From Calendula officinalis (lineage: Eukaryota > Streptophyta > Magnoliopsida > Asterales > Asteraceae), in the NCBI GenBank assembly GCA_963853835.1, contig OY970822.1, positions 21,299,058-21,363,057 on the forward strand: DNA of 64,000 bases, written 5' to 3'. Below, one piece after another: positions 25,106 through 38,000 of the stretch (positions are counted from its first letter, which is position 1; each line of letters begins with the position of its first letter). The notes under the pieces are model-generated. The model had not been told where the DNA came from, did not search any database, and saw only the letters and a program-made list of their open reading frames with translations. Position numbers and translations under genes: made by a program.

Positions 25106-25732
25106 GATATCTTGGTCTCCAAGAAGCACCACCCAACCGAAACACGGTGGGTTCGGTTTTGGTCGACCACTCGGTCATCGAACCGAGTTCCAACCGAGTC
25201 TCGGTTGGTTCGGCTTTGACTTCCGTTTTATGTATATATATATAATATTTCGTTAATAATAATAATAATAAACAAATAAAACGTCAAACTTTTAAAACGA
25301 AAAATTTAACATAACTTTTTCTTAATTTTGTCTTAAAACCCATGTATTCCAATTATTCAAGAACTTTGAATAATATAGTTGGATTAAACATACTAGGTTT
25401 TATTTTACTAAACAAAAAAAAGAAACCTAGTTCTTTTTATCTTGAACCCTATTCAATCCAATGTTCATTCAAAACTTGAAGAACACATGCTTGGTTCGAA
25501 AATTCTAGGGTTCTTTTCTAGATAAAAAAAACTAATATATATGTATAAATTTGTATACGAAAATCGGAAAAACAAAGAAGGAAAAAGAAACCTAATTTCT
25601 TTCCATCTAGAACCCTATTCAATCCAATGTTTATTCAAAAACTTGAAAAACATACACTTGGATTTCGAATTCTCTAGGGTTCTTTTCTAGACGAAAAGAA
25701 ACTCAACCGAATCTCATTGAGATTAGTAGGGA

Positions 25733-25744
25733 GCTCTGATACCA
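25733..25744 (-). promoter_or_regulatory. Primer binding site of element D
   Basis: Minus strand TGGTATCAGAGC, one base from the LTR end TGTAGG at 25746. Confidence 0.88.
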
Positions 25745-25745
25745 C

Positions 25746-26398
25746 TGTAGGAAAACCTTGTAGTATTCACATGGCGGAACTTGAATACCACATCACTGGA
25801 TCTCTACTAGACAATGAGATCACGAGAAGAAAGAGATGATGAACATTACCTTTAGATTGCTAAAGAAGTGATCCACCTCTATTGCACCACCTGAACAAGC
25901 TGCAAGACCGCGTTGTACCAACAAAGCAATACACGAACTCGTGTATGTGTGTGTGATGTTCGTCAAACTCGAACAAGCAAAAGCCGAAACCCCCTTGGGG
26001 TTCTTTTCTACGATCGGCCGAGAGAGAGGGAGAGGAGAGATTAGGGTTTTGAGTGTGTAAAGTGATTAACACCTAAACCCTCACATAAGCCCTTTGTTTA
26101 TAAGGCTAGATGTTACGGTTTAGTCCTTGGAGTTTAATTATGATTAATCTCATAATTAAACTTCCTATTAACACTTTAAACCCTTGGACTTTTACTAGTT
26201 AATTAATAGACTATTAATTAACTGTCCGTTAAATACTTAACCTAATATTTTTCCATCTTCACAAATAATAATTAACTTATTATTATTTATTATCTTCTTT
26301 ATAATTAACTTAACTATTTAATTATTCCATACAACTTACTTTATTCGGTTGTTCATTATTGGGTGTGTAGCGGTGTGACCCTTTAGTGTCTTATTACA
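25746..26398 (-). repeat. 5' LTR of copia element D
   Basis: Starts next to the PBS with TGTAGGAAAAC. On the minus strand a TATA box (TTATAAAC, 26096-26105) is followed by a plant-like leader rich in CTCTCC. I place the outer end at TTACA (26398) because it gives TG...CA ends. The partner LTR is not in the window, so this end is uncertain. Confidence 0.55.
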
Positions 26399-26948
26399 TT
26401 GGACACGGTGACACGTGTACTTATCTGTGCACATAAATCCTTCACTTCGGCCCAATATGATGTCCAATATATATCATAAATCAATAACGGGTCTATTGGA
26501 AAGTCGAAGTAAGGGTCGGATCTGATGTTAATTATCGAAAATTTCAAAAAGCTTAATAAATGAAATGTACAATGTGCATAGCAATCATAAATAGTCACAT
26601 TGGCCAAAAAATTTAAACTGTGTTCAATTCAAAAATTCTTGAAGTCAGGAGTTCTCGCAAAAGTAAGAATTCTGAATGATGCAAGTATGAGTGGGTCTTA
26701 GGCTAATAAAGGTTGATAAGGTAACTAAAAAAATGGATTAAATTGATGAAAAGTTGGATAACACTGTACACAAATCTGGGCATAAAAGATTAAACAAATT
26801 TTATCTGCTAAAACAAATAATTTTCCTAAATTTGTTTGAAACGTACATTAAAAGAAATGTCAGATGACATGATCTTTAACTATGGCTAGTGAAATATATT
26901 TAATTGATGATTTGTCTGAGGACAAGCAAAGTTTAAGTGTGGGGATCT
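26399..26948 (+). other. 3' internal tail of a probable gypsy element
   Basis: AT-rich, no ORF of note. Ends in GACAAGCAAAG then AAGTGTGGGGATCT, a polypurine-tract-like run directly before an LTR starting TGATATTGG. That arrangement is common at the 3' end of Athila/Tat-type gypsy elements. Part of the left end may belong to the D LTR instead. Confidence 0.45.
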
Positions 26949-28702
26949 TGATATTGGCGAATTTATACATGTTTAAATCCGTCAATAACACATAATTTAT
27001 GCATGTTTTGTAAAGAAAATAAGTTGTTTATGCCTAAATGTGTATTGTTTGTAAAATGCAGGTCAAAAAGACGAATTATTAAAGAAACGAGCTAAAACGC
27101 GAAGAAAACTAACCAGTCTGAAACCTGCTGATGTTTCGCGCTGTGAAGGTTGGACCAAGGAATAAAGTTGAAATTATATACAAAAATCAAGAATTAACTA
27201 AAGAGATAGCCAAAATACAAGTTTTAATGATATTTTTCTTAAGCCCACGTGCAATTGGGTGTTGTGGTATTAATTAGAAGCACATCAATTAAGGAGCATT
27301 AATTCGATGGACATAAGTCAAATAGATGAGGATTTAGACAAATTAATAAAAGAAAGGGACAACAGCCCATCAAAAATACCACACCGGCCCATGTGCGCAA
27401 CTCAATTGGAAGAGAAACAATACACCGGCCCATGTTTGGGATTTATATAATTAAAGTGTCGGTCATTAATACTGTATTCCAGAGTTTTAATTTGGAGAGA
27501 AGAGAAGAGAACATGAAAGAAATAAAAATTTTATCATGTTCCAGAGTTATTTTTATAAAAGAAGGGAAAATAAGTGGAAAGAAATTATGTGCATTTTTTC
27601 TCTCCTAATCTTCCTCCCAAAAAATGAGAAGATTTGGAGAGAAGAGAAATTATAATTAATTACAATTATCAAACTAACCATGTCATTCACGTTTTGGAGG
27701 AGGTTTTTTGGGCAGTTTTGGAGACGAACAAGACAGCCGTAACGCTGTCAAATTGAAGAAAACCCAGACGATACGCACGAACAGAAATTAAGAGGAGAAG
27801 ATCAAAGGCAACATACATCAAGTATCATTTGGTTCAATCCTTGTTTATTTTAAACAATGTTTTTAAAGTTTTATGTTTATTTGATGTTTGTTTCGTGCTA
27901 GAACTTTATTCACTATGGTTTGATGAATTCTAGGCTTAAGTTTGGTTAATTTTAGGATTAAATTTCTTTTTTTGAACAACTGTTGATCAATGCATTAATC
28001 TTTCGGTTTATACTTTTGATCTTTGTAGTTTAATTTGTTTATTGGTGATTAGTTTAACTATTGACAACATTTGAACTAGTTATTAACATCCTCGTCTTTT
28101 CAATCAAGTGACCTAGATGGCGATCCACTAGGAATAGGGATTGAAATTAGATTCCAATAAGTTAGGACAAATCGGAAGTCTAACCGTAGTAATGAAAGTT
28201 CTAGATTAGAGGGTTTAGGTAATCCAAACCTATTAAGATCAACAACCCGAGTTGTGATTAGATTACAACTTTTGAGAAAAGGAATTCTTATTAGTTGTGT
28301 TTAGTTCATTAAGCCGGATTAAGTGGAATCTAGTACCGTGACCTCTAGAACATTAGATTTAATTGGAGCTTAACTAATCTAGAAGGATTCATGCATAGTG
28401 AATACGTCTTTTAAATCTTGAAAACTATTTACTAAATCGTTTGTCAACTCTACTTTCAAAGCTAAATTAGTTAATTAAATCATTTTCAATCAATTCAATG
28501 AAAATCCATTTTAAATTATATGTCCAAATTAATTTACCTAGTTCTATTTTACGAGTCAGCTTAACTGTTCCCTGAGGAAACGATATCTAGTTTACTTACC
28601 TTCGCTATACTATCCGCGATTAGGTCATACTTTCCTAACAGTGTGGTAGTCTTGATTAGGTGTAAATTAGAACATATTTTTATAACTAGATTGAGCACAT
28701 CA
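26949..28702 (+). repeat. LTR of a probable gypsy element (plus orientation)
   Basis: TGATATTGGCG start and GAGCACATCA end, preceded by a PPT-like tract, so it reads as a 3' LTR. A second diverged copy in opposite orientation is the solo LTR at 43660-46916. Shared blocks include CACATCAGAC with TAACTAGATT (28683-28706), the AGTGTGGTAGTCT block (about 28640) and the ATTCATGCATAGTGAATAC block (28387-28405). No genes. Confidence 0.65.
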
Positions 28703-29085
28703 GACCTCTTCCCCCGTTGGCACAATCCGGTGTTTTGAAGCTGTCGGTTACATTTTGCAGTTTGGGGAATGCATTTGGTGAAGAGTTAGTGGGGCCCAAT
28801 ACAATTTAACAGGGTATTTGGTATTTGTGTGTGTATGGTGGGGCCAAAAAGCTGAAGATAAATGTATTATTGGCATTGATATGTTAGTTTAATGTCGGTT
28901 GGAATGAGCTGACGTGACGCTGATTTGATAAAACTGAAGTGTCATGTCATGGTTGAGAGTGGTTTTACATTGTCGATATAGGGACCACAATTGAAGAAAA
29001 GAAAAAGCCCAAAGAAAGAGAGACCTTTATTTGCATATAAATAGACAATCTCTCTTTACAATGTTTACCAACAAAAACAAAGCCA
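28703..29085 (+). promoter_or_regulatory. Upstream region of the O-methyltransferase-like gene
   Basis: About 380 bp separate the LTR from the ATG. TATA box TATAAATA at 29036-29043, 42 bases before the ATG, implying a very short 5' UTR. The rest shows no recognised element I can defend. Confidence 0.55.
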
Positions 29086-32000
29086 ATGGCACCAGCAAAA
29101 GAAGCTGAAGCCAAAGGATTATTTGACCTTGTACACAAAGGCTTATTGCAAACTGATGAGTTATACGATGTATATTCATAATTAATCATATATTTATGTT
29201 TTCGTTTTCGTTTTCGTTTTCTTCCAAATATTCAAAATTGACCAATTTAGTTGTGTTTTACATGTAGTACATACTGGAGACTAGTGTGTACCCTCGTGAA
29301 CTCGAACCATTGAAGGAGATTCGAGCTCTCAGCGCAACACATCCACGGTGAACTTCATTTTTCTAATGAAAATATTCATTTTATGAATGTGAAGATTATT
29401 TTTTCAAACTATTAGCCCTTTAGTGAAGATAAGGAGATCCATGATTTTTATAAAATTTTGAAGAATAAATCTCAGTCTTTGAATCAATCAACCCCCAAAT
29501 CACCACTACCACCAGAATCACATGTGATTCAACACATCAACACCACCACCACCACCCCATGTGTATTAAATCACATGTGATTGCACACCGCCGACCACCA
29601 CCACCACCCCATGTGTATTAAATCACATGTAATTCAACACGTTCGACCACCACTGTTGGAACAAAACACAGATCAACTTATTACTGATGCTGCAGTTAGT
29701 ACTGATCTTATTTAGTACTGATGGGGCAGAAACATTTACTACTGATGAAGTTGATGCTGGTGTTCACTATAACTAAGTTACTACTGATCATACAAAGATT
29801 GAAGATACTACTGATCATTGTAGTTACTACTGATGATGTATCTGGACTTACTACTGATCACCAAGTTTACTACTGATCTTCATATTTACTACTGGTGATT
29901 AGTTTTACTACTGACAACGCATATTTGGAACAAATCAAGTCCGAGATCTTCGCAGAGATAGTTATAGAATGTAAATCAATGTATATCGTTTATAATTAGA
30001 TGTAAATCGTATCCTAGAATAACTAGGGTAAATAGTTTAGCTTCAAGGACTATTATATATAGTTCCTTACGAATTGTAAACGTACGTGTGTATTGTTAAC
30101 TTGATAATATACATTGAAGCTTTTTGTGAAACTGTGTTCTTAATATTTCTCATATTGTTCATACAGTTCATTGTTCTTAATTATTGATATAGTGTTGATC
30201 CGCTGCAACTTCTATCATCAATTAGATCTAAGGTGTTTATTAACTTGTCTATAGTTAATCGATCCTGACAAGTGGTATCAGAGCTTATTGGTTCTAGATC
30301 TACTATTTGTTAAGAACAACAAAAAGTTTTAATCTTTAAAACACACACATTATTAATCATGACTGATAATAATGAAAGCACTCAGGCCAACAAAATTCCT
30401 ATACTCACACCCAATAACTTTGGGATGTGGAAGAATCGTATTAAGCAATACATGCTTATTACAGATTATTCCATGTGGGAAGTCGTTTGTGAAGGAAACA
30501 AAACTGGTCAACTTCAAGCAAGCAGCTCTGCAACTGAGGCAGAAAAACTTAAATGTGAGAAGGAAAAGAAAGATAAAGGCATCGAACTCAAAACTCTAAG
30601 CACTCTCTTACTGGCCATTCCTAATGATTATCAACATCTCTTTGTTGAATATGATGATGCAAAAATACTATGGGAAGCACTGGAGAAGAGATTCGTTGGG
30701 ACAAAGAGCACCAAGAGGAATATGAAGTCTGTTCTCAAACAAGACTTTGAAAATTTCAAAGGAAAGCCCAATGAAACACTCACTCAAGTGTTTGACAGAT
30801 TCAACAAACTAATTGGTGAACTCAACCAAGTTGGTGTAAAGATGGATCAAGAGGATGTCAACATGAAGTTTCTAAGGTCTCTTAGTGAAGAATGGGCCAT
30901 GTACACAGTGGTGTACAGACAAAGAGATGCTTTAGAAGAAAAGGAGTTAGATGAACTCTATAATGATCTCAGAGTGTTTGAAACTGAGGTAAATCACAAA
31001 AACCCTTCTATTTCTTCTAACAATGCTGCTTTTGTGTCTAGTACAGGTCAAGGACAAGAAACCTCCGCAGGAAAGGCTGCAGATTCTGAGGATACTGCAA
31101 GAGAATCCTTCTTCACTAGTCATGTGCATACTGCATTGATTAGTGATGACTTGGAACAACTGAATCCAGATGATCTTGAGGAGATGGATCTTAAATGGCA
31201 GATGGCTATGCTGAGCCTAAGGACCAAAAGATTCCTAAAAAGAACTGGAAGGACAAGCCTCAATTTCAACAAAGGTGACAAAGCAGGATTTGACAAAACT
31301 AAAGTCAAGTGTTACAACTGTAACAACCTTGGTCACTTTGCAAAAGAATGTCCTCAACCAGACAAAAGATCAAAATCAACTGCTCTTGTGTCACAACAAG
31401 GACAAGGATATGACTGGAGCTTCCAAGCAGAAGAGCATGCTCAAAATCAAGCTCTCATGGCCTTTACTGACAACAAAACTGAGGTAAAATCTAAACCTTG
31501 TACTCCTGAATGTGCTAAAATTATTAAAAATCTAGAAAAAGAAAACAATAAATTAAATGAAGATTTAGCAAAAGCAATCAGAAGAAATCATGAGTTTGAT
31601 GGGGTGATTGCTGATCAAGAACATCAAATAAAGGTGTACAAGATGATTGATCAACGGATCAAGGAAGAATTGCTTCAAGCTGTGGATGAGAAAGAGTTTT
31701 ATGAAACAAAAAATAAAGAACTAACAAGTAAAATAGAAGAATGTCAGCTTGAAATTGAACAAAATAAATTAACAATTAAAAATTTTGAAAGAAGCACTAA
31801 AATTCTTGATGAATTAACTAATAATCAAACTACAGAAAAGGTTGTTCATGGGGTGGGATATCATGCTGTACCACCTCCATATAAAATCATTCCACCTCTT
31901 AAAAACAGTTCAGAAAGAATCATTAATGAATTAAAAACTGAAAATCAAACTGAATCATCTAATGAAACATCTGAATCAAATAATTCTTCTGATGATGAAC

Positions 32001-35000
32001 AATCAATTGAATTTACTATATCTCAAAGTGAATCACCAAAATCAATTGATACAAGCTTTCACACAGCTCAAAGTCCAAATGAATCTCCCAAATATAATGC
32101 AGATAATGTACCAAAAATTTTAACAAGGGGGAATGAAAGAAATAAAACACAACTCTTAGACCAAAGAATACCTGAAGGTGCTAAAAATAAGAAACTAAGA
32201 TGTGTTATATGCAATAAAATGAACCATTTAGCAAAGGATTGTCACTACAATCCAATAAACTGCAAAGAGTTAAAAGAATTTAAAGTTCTTAAAGAAAATG
32301 CTAAAACTCAAAAGTTAAAAGTTACTACTGGTCTTTCAGTAGTAAATAAAATTAAAAATCCAATTGTTGAAGATCCAAGATTTGGAAGAAGTAAACCAAG
32401 GTTTGTTCAAAACAGAAGAACTGGAAGCCCAAAGAACAGCAATTACTTCAAGAATAATGGAAAATCCAATCAAAATAAACAATATTTTAAATTTTCCAAC
32501 ACCAGTAGAAACTCTAACAAATTTACTACTGGTGTTAACCCTAATTATAATGCTGTGTGGTACCAGTACAAGAATACTACTGGTAAAAACCCTAATTTCA
32601 AAAATACTACTGCTCCCAACACAACTTTCAAAAATACTACTGGTGTCAACCCTAAAAACACTACTGATCATTCTAAACATGGTAAGTACCCAAATACTAC
32701 TGATCCATCAGTAGTAAAGTATTCTAAAGCTAAAAATCATGGGTACAAACCAAGATCAGTAGGAAATTCTCACACCAGTACTACTTTCAAAAGGGCAGTA
32801 GTAAAACAAAACACCAGTACTAAACAAGTATGGATACCAAAAGTGTTTAAAGTTAAATCTCCCAAAGCTTATCTCTCAAAGGATGAACCCAAGACATATA
32901 AAGCTTGGGTTCCCAAACTTAACTGATCATTTACTTACTTGTGAAGAGCATTCAGATCCCTGAAGAAGGTAGAACATGGCATATTGATAGTGGATGCTCA
33001 AGGCACATGACTGGAAATCTGCAAATTCTTAAAGATTTCAAGTCCTTTGATGGTGGATATGTGGCTTTTGGTGAGAACCCAAAAGGAGGTAAGATCACAG
33101 GTAAAGGTACTGTTACAAATGGAAAGATTACCTTTGATGATGTATTTTATGTAGCTGAGCTAAAATACAATCTTGTCAGTGTATCTCAAGTATGTGATAA
33201 GAAGAATAAAATTCTTTTCACAGACATTGAGTGCATCATTCTTTCTCCTGATTTTATATTAGATGAAAAATATGTTGTTTTAAGAACCCCAAGGAGAAAC
33301 AATGTGTATTGCCTGGATATAGGGGGAGAACTCATTTCTTCAAATGAGGTCAACTGCTTTATATCCAAGGCAAACACCACTGAATCAGAACTTTGGCATA
33401 GAAGGATGTGTCACACAAATTTTAAAAACATGAATAACTTAGTAAAAAGAAATCTGGTCTTTGGACTACCTCAAAAACAATTCATGTGTGATCATCATTG
33501 TGTTGCATGCCTAAAAGGTAAACAACACAAGACTTCTCATAAGTCCAAAATTGTTAACTCTATTTCTGTTCCTTTACAGCTCTTACATATGGACCTTTTT
33601 GTAGTTCTTTTCTTGTTTCAGCAACTTGTTTGGTTTTGACCTTCTGTTGAAATTGTGGCAGTTTTGATATATCTGCTATATCTGCCAATTTGATTTCTGT
33701 GAAAGGTTGTCTCAATATTCTAGCCCTTTCTGCTAATCTTTTGTTTTCATTTGCTAGAGAGACTTCAACCTTCTTTAAATATTTTGCTCTCTTTACCTTC
33801 CACCTATCCTGTTTGGCTGATTTGGCATAATTGATTTTGTTGACTATTTCATGACCTTGTGCTCTGTTGGGTTGGTCTTCATCAGCAACTTCTTTTCCCT
33901 TTCCTATGTAATTGTCTTTCTTCCTATTTGGTTCAGATTCAATAACAAATTTGGGACCATAGTAGTGTATCTGAGATATGGGAAGTATTTTAGGATGTGG
34001 AGGCAGGGAGCATTCATCAACTTCTATCCAGTTGATATCATCATCAATATCTTTTACCACCATTTGTGTTGTTGTTGTTGTTCTTTTTGGAGATGGTGGA
34101 AGTATCACTGTAGGCTCTAGTAGTGGTGGCAGCTCAATAATGTCATCAGTAGTAACTAAGGTAGTTACTACTGGTATGTCTTCAGAGATTACTACTGATA
34201 GGTCATCAGTAGTGTTTGCTGTCTTTTCTTCATTTACTACTGCTGTTATATCAGTAGTAGGAGTTACTACTGGTATGTCTTTTTCAGCTTGTTCTTTAGT
34301 AGGAGCAGTAGTAATTGGCTCTTCTTCTGTAACCATCATCTCTGGGCCTTCATCAACATTTGTTTCTTTTAAATTTAAGAGGGAGGATGCTGCTGCTGCA
34401 ATAGATTCATCAATCATTGTCTGTATATTATCCTTCTCCCCCTTAGTGAGCTCAACTGGTGGAGCCTCACTATCATCAATCTTTTTCTTCAATTTTCTGA
34501 TGATTTTGGCTTGTTGATAAAGCCTGTGCTCATATAATCTCATTCTTCTGTTGATGGTGTTGACATGTCTTTTCATTGCAGCCATGGTTTTCCCTTGGTT
34601 AGTTAAATATATATGGCAATTTTGTACAGTGGATTCAAGAGAATCCACTTTATCCGTCAATTGAGTGATTTTAATACTGCCCTCACTCCATCTAGCAAGA
34701 TCATCGGGCTTACTAACAGGTACATTGGTTTTAAGGTTTTCCTTCCTTTCCATCAATTCCACAGATCTGCCCTCATCACTGCTTGGTGATTCATTGGGTC
34801 TTTTAGACATTCTCTTCTTCCTAGAAGAAGCAGAGATGTCCCCCCTTGTGGTTTCTTGGCACCGGGGTCCTTTGAGTAACTCCTCAAATGAGTCATCACT
34901 CAAAGTTGCCGAGGTTTGGGTCCTAATGATGTTTTCACTGTCCTGTGCACCCACCTTTGGGGCATCAGTAGTGAAAGCCCTCCCCTCATGTCCTCTCTCC

Positions 35001-38000
35001 TCCTTGGAGGACAACTCTTTGAGCCTGGGGTGTGACTCGATTTGTCCCCTGGTGTCCTTTGAAGAAATTTTCTTTCTATGATAAATTGTGGATATATTTT
35101 TGGTTTTGTCTGGTAGGTCTTCCACAGAGTGAAGAGTAGCACTCTGCAGATTTATATCAAGTTCCTGGGACACATTCAGGACTTCTGTTTGAGTTGGTGA
35201 TTGAGTGGCTATATGGGGTGGTGTTTGGGCTGTATTTGGGGGTGATGGAGTGGGTTGAGGTTCAACTTGGGTTGTAGCAATGGTTGAACCTTCTCCAATA
35301 TTGGGTTGATCTTTGATCATGTTTGGAAACAAAGGGGTTTCCTTCCCTGAAAATTTAAATAGTTTTCTCATATTTGAGAAAACTTTCTTGTTCAACTCAG
35401 GTAATACAAAAATGTTTTTAGGAGTTGACAAGTTTTGTAATTCACAGTTTATGATATGTTGTAGAAATCTGGGATACATTAAAAATTTAGAAGAACTAAG
35501 ATTTCCCAACATACCATCAAAAATCATATTAGAAAAATTGAATACTTGGTCTGTGCATAAACATACAACAGCAGATGCTATTGCCTTGTTAAACTCATTC
35601 CAAGTACTTCTTTTAGGAGAAATACAATGCTGAATGGTATGAACCAGAAATTTCCATTGTGGGGATAGAAGGCCTTTTTGAAAGGTTACAATATTAAGTC
35701 TGCCTTCATACCCCATTTTATTTAAAGTATCAGCAATGTATTCCTTAGGAAGGGTATACATACCTGAATCATCATGAAGTTGTAGATGATGTCTGATTGA
35801 TTGTTCAGTTACAGTGATGTACTTTCCATCTACTTTCGATTTTATCATTGATGATGTTGTTCCTTCTGTTCGCTCAGCATTGGTCCAGAAATCCACCAAG
35901 TGCTGTTGATATGCCTTCGGCTTTACAGTTAAGGCAAACTGTATATACGAATTTCTCAAGAATTTTACGATTGGACGGAAATCTTTTGTTCCGTCGGGAT
36001 TTTTTAAAAATGCAACCATGTTGTGAAATTCTGAGTATTTAAGATCGGTTTGCACATCGAGAGTTTGTAAAGTTGCCATTGTTGTTGAGATTTTGCAAGA
36101 ATTTTGTTACAGATGAAGGGTTTTTGCTCGTAAACTAGGGTTTATCGAGAGGTTTTAGCAGATCGAAGTGAAGATAATGCTAATTTAATCGTATGCCGCC
36201 TTTTATATCTTTCGATTTAACCTGTAAAATTACGAAAATAGCCTTCGAATCATAACATAACGGTTATGTTCATGGGGGTTAGTTTGGTAATTGTGATTCT
36301 GAAAGACCAGTAGTAAATAAGATATCAGTAGTAAAACATCAGTAGTATCTACTAATCTCAGTAGTGACTAAGGATTTTAACATCAGTAGTAACTATAGAC
36401 ATCAGTAGTAACCATTAACACACAAGACCAGTAGTATATGTGAATATCAGTAGTACTGACTTACCAGTAGTATATATAGACCTAAAATACACCAGTAGTA
36501 ATGAACTACCAGTAGTATTTTGTGCATACACTTTCACACCAGTAGTACAGCAATACCAGTAGTAAAACACTTAAGAAAATAATATTTTACAACACTAACT
36601 TTACACATGATTTTAAGTGAGATTTTAAGTTATTAAAATCATTCCAATACTGCTAACCAAGAAGTTGAATCTTCCTACATCAAATGCTTTTGTAAAAAGA
36701 TCAGCTAATTGATCATCAGTATGGATTTTAACTACTTTGATTAATTTCTTTTCATTACAATCTCTTATAAAGTGAAATCTTATTTCAATGTGTTTAGTTT
36801 TTGAATGTTTTACTGGATTATTCACAATACTAATAGCACTTTGATTATCAATAAAAATAGGAGTTTTAAGGATAGAGATACCAAAGTCTAGAAGTTGATT
36901 TTGAATCCATAGTACTTGAGCACAACAAGCAGATGCAGCTACATATTCTGCTTCAGCAGTTGATGTTGATACATTTGTTTGTTTCTTACATTGCCATGAC
37001 ACCAGTCTTGATCCAAAGAATTGACATCCACCAGTGGTGGATTTTCTGTCTTGACATTCACCTCCATAGTCACTATCTGTATAGGCTATTAGTTCAAAGG
37101 GTGAGTCATGAGGATACCATAGACCTAGTGATGGTTTGCCTTTCAAGTATCTGAATATTCTTTTAACAGCCTGCAAGTGTAGTTCTTTGGGTCTTGCTTG
37201 ATATCTTGCACACACACAAACACTGTACATAATGTCAGGTCTTGATGCAGTTAAGTACATCAAAGAGCCTATCATTGATCTATATAAGTGTTCATCTACA
37301 TCCTCCCCCTCAATATCAGGATGTAGGTGTTTGTGTGTTTCCATTGGAGTACTTGCACTCTTACAGTCTTTCATATCAAACCTTTCCAAGATGTCTTTCA
37401 CATATTTTGATTGATTAATCAAAATACCATCTGTTCTTTGACTAACCTGGAGTACAAGGAAGAAATTCATTGGACCCATAGAGCTCATCTTGAATTTAAT
37501 CTGCATCAGTTCTTCAAATTCTTTGCATAGTAAATCATTGGTTGAGCCAAAGATGATATCATCTACATAGATTTGTACCAGTAGGATATCATCTTTAACT
37601 TTCTTTGTGAATAGAGTTTTATCAATGGCTCCTCTTTTGAAATTGTTCTTTAATAAGTATGATGATAGTGTGTCATACCATGCTCTTGGTGCCTGATGTA
37701 GGCCATATAGAGCTTTATCCAATTTAAACACATAATCACCATGTTTTGGATCTTCAAATCCTGGAGGTTGGCAAACATAAACTTCTTCTTCAATCTTCCC
37801 ATACAGGAAAGCACTCTTCACATCCATTTGATAGACTTTAAACCTTTTGAATGAAGCATATGCTAGGAATATTCTTATTGCTTCAATTCTGGCAACAGGA
37901 GCATATACTTCATCATAGTCTATACCTTCTTCTTGAGTGTATCCTTGGGCTACAAGTCTGGCTTTATTCTTGATCACTATCCCTCTTTCATCTTTCTTGT

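Larger units (their letters stand above)
20993..25732 (-). other. Leader region of copia element D, with insertions
   Basis: Non-coding stretch between the D gag ATG and the D PBS. It holds a Stowaway MITE (22122-22318) and element C (22459-25105). Without these it is about 1.9 kb. 21540-21770 contains several degenerate repeats of TTGGTTTTCTAAACAAACTG-like sequence, and 25425-25700 holds two imperfect copies of a block ending in CTAGGGTTCTTTTCTAGA. No gene seen. Confidence 0.6.

Noticed and set aside
29199..29222. GTTTTC pentanucleotide/hexanucleotide run in intron 1 of the O-methyltransferase gene
   Set aside because: A small microsatellite, too ordinary to report as a finding.
33560..33597. 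C-terminal dozen residues of the minus-strand env-like ORF after KELQ
   Set aside because: Antisense of pol past the inversion border, not env sequence.
34665..35081. Plus-strand ORFs across 33850-36040 and 8590-8946 type antisense ORFs
   Set aside because: Shadows of the real frames on the opposite strand.
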